DNA of 64,000 nucleotides from the NCBI RefSeq assembly GCF_023276375.1, contig NZ_JALLPK010000001.1, positions 744,001 to 808,000 on the forward strand, read 5' to 3'. Source of the DNA: Halocatena marina. GTDB taxonomy: Archaea; Halobacteriota; Halobacteria; Halobacteriales; Haloarculaceae. Position numbers and translations under genes: made by a program. Below the pieces are notes generated by a model. The model was given only the letters and a program-made list of their open reading frames with translations, made no database searches and was not told where the DNA came from. Positions 61,909-64,000 of the stretch are shown here, one piece after another. Each line of letters starts with the position of its first letter. Position 1 is the stretch's first letter.

Positions 61909-62503
61909 GTTTACTATCACTTCTGTATTCACATAAGATTATTTATTCGTAAAAATGGTCGCATATGGTTTTTCGAATTGGTACACGTAATGATGGTAGC
62001 TATAGAATAGCCATCTCATTCTCTCCAATCAAACCAATTGAGAATTATGTATGCGATATAGATATATTTGTTCCTGTCAACCACTCTCTGTCAGTTATCA
62101 CAAAACATTTTCATTTCCTTGACCCTGTGTCTCTCGTAAACGGGTGTACCAACGCTACACAGACACGAGAAGCCGACATATGGCCATCCCTTGTTGGAAT
62201 TCACCGAGAGTGATGAACTTCTGCACGAAGCGGCTGTTCGGGACGTCAGCAAAGAATTTGGGACCCACGCTTGTGGCTCCTGTTCACAATATCGGACATG
62301 AGATATTTCTTTCATCTATTATTGCGTGGTATCACACGGATGATTCACACTAGAATTCGTCGACGCATCATCGGATGCGCAAAGATCGTCCTCACTCACT
62401 GAGATACGTAACAATCAGTCACATGTCCAGTAGACACAGTTGAGGTCGTCTTTCCGGTAATCGAGACAGTTGACGGCCAAGCTAAGATAGGACGGGAGAT
62501 CAA
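61909..62503. other. Intergenic region (595 bp) with a possible gene remnant
   Basis: The left part is the AT-rich lipoprotein promoter region (ATTATTTATTCG at about 61938-61949). The middle carries a coding-like fragment at 62140-62301 (listed separately). The right part, before the PHP gene stop, shows nothing recognisable. Confidence 0.5.
62140..62301 (+). pseudogene. Possible C-terminal remnant of a lost gene
   Basis: A plus-strand frame opens after TAA at 62137-62139 and runs 53 codons to TGA with no usable start codon. The last two thirds look protein-like: HPLLEFTESDELLHEAAVRD, then VSKEFGTHACGSCSQYRT. That has the acidic bias of real genes here and a CxxC pair. It may be the tail of a deleted or decayed gene. 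No family is recognised. Confidence 0.25.
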
Positions 62504-63226
62504 TCAGCGTTTAGAATCCATGATCAATCCACCCGTCGCACCAGACAGGAAGTCGGTGGTAGCGTACTTGATTCGTCGCTTGACGGCACCGCTGGCTTGT
62601 CTGAAGCTGATCCGCCATGGTGTCCGCTCACCGACAACAGTCGTCTCACCGTTAGCGATGGCTGTAAGGATCCCGTCGACCGTCCGTTCCTCGCTGGCGA
62701 CGTGCGTGACTGCCTGCCCGACCATCTCTGCGATATGAGCGTCGCTCCCTGCGGTCATCGGAAGCGCTCGAGTGGTCGCAAAACGCTCTGCCTTCCGATT
62801 CGACCGACCCGTGAGGAGCCGTGAATTGTACACCTCAATGGCGTCAGCACTCGCGAGCTCTTCCTCTGAGATATTCGGTGCGACACCGTGGCGGGATCCT
62901 TGGAATGGATGCGGGATGATGGCAATCCCACCGAGATCACGGATGCGATCGAGCGTCTCCATAAAAGGGAGCCCCGCAGGAATTCGTTCTGTGATACCCA
63001 ACCCAAGAACGTGACCAGCGGCACTCGTGATTTCCGAACCGGGGATGCCAATAAGTCCGTACTCGGGGGCAATGTCCGCTGCTTCGAGGCTCGCGGCGAT
63101 TTCGTCATGATCAGTCACTGCGAGCGCGTCGAGACCGACCGCTTCGGCCTGCTGAAGCAGCAACTCGACCGGATCGCGCCCGTCGTACGACTGGGCGGAG
63201 TGTGTGTGTAGCTCGACCGAAAGCAC
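62504..63226 (-). CDS. PHP-domain metal-dependent phosphoesterase
   Basis: A 240-residue PHP-fold enzyme. Metal motifs are HTHSAQSYDG at residues 7-16, TDHDEIAAS about 32 residues on, GSEITSAAGHVLGLGI, a later His in AIIPHPFQGSRHG, and GSDAHIAEMVG. Together they supply the trinuclear site. It resembles the YciV/RnaseAM-like and histidinol-phosphatase-like group that cleave phosphate esters or 5' nucleotides; the substrate is unknown here. It is divergent from purL with a 196-bp gap. The C-terminal end is basic (AVKRRIKYATTDFLSG). Confidence 0.88.
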   Translation of the reverse strand: MLSVELHTHSAQSYDGRDPVELLLQQAEAVGLDALAVTDHDEIAASLEAADIAPEYGLIGIPGSEITSAAGHVLGLGITERIPAGLPFMETLDRIRDLGGIAIIPHPFQGSRHGVAPNISEEELASADAIEVYNSRLLTGRSNRKAERFATTRALPMTAGSDAHIAEMVGQAVTHVASEERTVDGILTAIANGETTVVGERTPWRISFRQASGAVKRRIKYATTDFLSGATGGLIMDSKR

Positions 63227-63422
63227 AACGATGGATTGGCTGCCGCTGGCAAAAAAACCTCGATACTGGGTTGTCAGTGTTGAGTGTTACACCACAACAA
63301 TGTCTGATACACCATCGGATAGCCCCATATCTCAGAATACACCAGCGATCTATACGGTGACTGTATGCTGTGCCTATCGGACATGGAAAGGGCTTTTACC
63401 GGCCTTCGCGGATACCCGGTCA

Positions 63423-64000
63423 ATGAGCCTTGCCCCAGCGGATTACGGCCTCGTTGTCTCTGAACTTGGCCGCGATCCGACACCTGCGGAGGAAGCGCTC
63501 TTCGAGAATCTCTGGAGTGAGCACTGTGCATACCGCTCCTCACAGCCACTGCTTTCAGCATTCGACAGCGACGATGACTCTCAGAGCGTCGTTGTCGGAC
63601 CGGGAGACGACGCCGCCGTGGTTGCTCTCACTGACTCCACGTACATCACGATGGGCATCGAAAGCCACAATCACCCATCGTACGTCGATCCATACGACGG
63701 CGCGGCGACGGGTGTCGGAGGGATCGTCCGCGATACACTCTCGATGGGCGCGTACCCGATCGCACTCACAGACTCTCTCTATTTTGGTTCGTTTGAGGAC
63801 GAACACTCCAGATATCTGTTCGAAGGGGTGGTCGAAGGAATTGCAGACTATGGCAACTCCATCGGCGTCCCAACCATCGGTGGGAGCGTCGATTTCCATC
63901 CAGACTACGAAGGAAATCCGCTCGTTAACGTTGCTTGTGTAGGTCTCCTTTCATCGGAGAGACTTGTCACCGCCGAGGCACAGACTGCGGGGAACGCACT
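63423..64000 (+). CDS. purL: Phosphoribosylformylglycinamidine synthase, subunit PurL (partial)
   Basis: The first 192 codons of a de novo purine enzyme that converts FGAR to FGAM with ATP and glutamine-derived ammonia; the gene runs off the right edge. Seen: GLVVSELGRDPTPAEEALFENLWSEHCAYRSS, the PurL N-terminal signature; VVGPGDDAAVVAL; and GIESHNHPSYVDPYDGAATGVGGIVRDTLSMGA, the ATP/metal-binding loop. This is the stand-alone small PurL form used with PurS and PurQ. ATG 63423 follows a TATA-like GCTTTTACC about 30 bp upstream, which suggests a leaderless transcript. Confidence 0.95.
   Translation, partial: MSLAPADYGLVVSELGRDPTPAEEALFENLWSEHCAYRSSQPLLSAFDSDDDSQSVVVGPGDDAAVVALTDSTYITMGIESHNHPSYVDPYDGAATGVGGIVRDTLSMGAYPIALTDSLYFGSFEDEHSRYLFEGVVEGIADYGNSIGVPTIGGSVDFHPDYEGNPLVNVACVGLLSSERLVTAEAQTAGNA

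Noticed and set aside
1-64000. CRISPR array, prophage or intact insertion sequence
   Set aside because: No evenly spaced direct repeats, no transposase or integrase motif and no phage structural gene were seen in any frame.

Overview
The window is chromosomal DNA of a haloarchaeon (class Halobacteria). The proteins are strongly acidic and many exported ones carry twin-arginine signals with a lipobox. There is a TFB with an N-terminal zinc ribbon, archaeal TATA elements lie close to start codons, and archaeal or halophile families recur (UPF0058, UPF0212, DUF357, and the DUF7503/DUF7504, DUF7521 and DUF7847 types). Base composition is moderate, with AT-rich gaps. I cannot name the genus from sequence alone. 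I see no rRNA, tRNA, CRISPR array or intact insertion sequence.

Layout. 0-10 kb is housekeeping and small conserved genes: an old-yellow-enzyme oxidoreductase, the archaeal riboflavin-pathway reductase, thioredoxin reductase, a DUF357 protein, a winged-helix/membrane pair, a sodium:solute symporter with a 36-residue membrane partner, TFB, a zinc-ribbon protein, UPF0058, UPF0212 and an OGG1-type glycosylase. 10-13 kb holds a membrane protein and an alkaline-phosphatase-superfamily enzyme. 13-18.6 kb is an iron-linked stretch: two tandem iron-siderophore binding lipoproteins, a three-gene small-protein operon, a ferritin-like protein and a class I flavin disulfide reductase. Two near-identical DtxR-type palindromes sit exactly 4 bp in front of two start codons there. 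18.8-23.3 kb is a TAXI-type TRAP transporter operon (binding protein, DUF1850, fused permease). 23.3-27.2 kb holds a hydrolase, a DoxX protein and a large secreted metallopeptidase. 27.4-31 kb is a molybdate/tungstate ABC operon with a divergent ModE regulator and a candidate operator between them.

31-36 kb is mostly non-coding and AT-rich, broken by RidA and a metallo-beta-lactamase-fold hydrolase. 35.8-46.8 kb is a cell-surface and membrane stretch: two phosphodiesterase/sulfatase-like enzymes, a flippase-like protein, an amino-acid permease fused to UspA domains, a polysaccharide deacetylase, a DUF2304-GT2 glycosyltransferase and a GT39-like membrane glycosyltransferase. 47-52 kb encodes three Tat-exported proteins: a prenyltransferase/squalene-cyclase-like toroid, a tandem double ferritin-like protein and a subtilase. 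53-56 kb pairs a cytochrome P450 with an acyl-CoA ligase; an 18-bp palindrome abuts the P450 start.

The most interesting locus is 56.1-59.2 kb. A DUF7504 protein (degenerate RecA/KaiC fold) is followed by a 695-residue protein ending in a caspase-like CHAT protease domain with a visible His/Cys dyad. A 45-residue DUF7503-type membrane peptide converges on it with overlapping stop codons. This could be an undescribed regulated-proteolysis or stress/defence module, but that function is inference. The window ends with gatC-gatA, a lipoprotein, a PHP-domain enzyme and the start of purL.

Several genes are too short for routine ORF calling and were found by reading the strands directly: 5098-5208, 16308-16460, 52575-52676 and 59054-59191.
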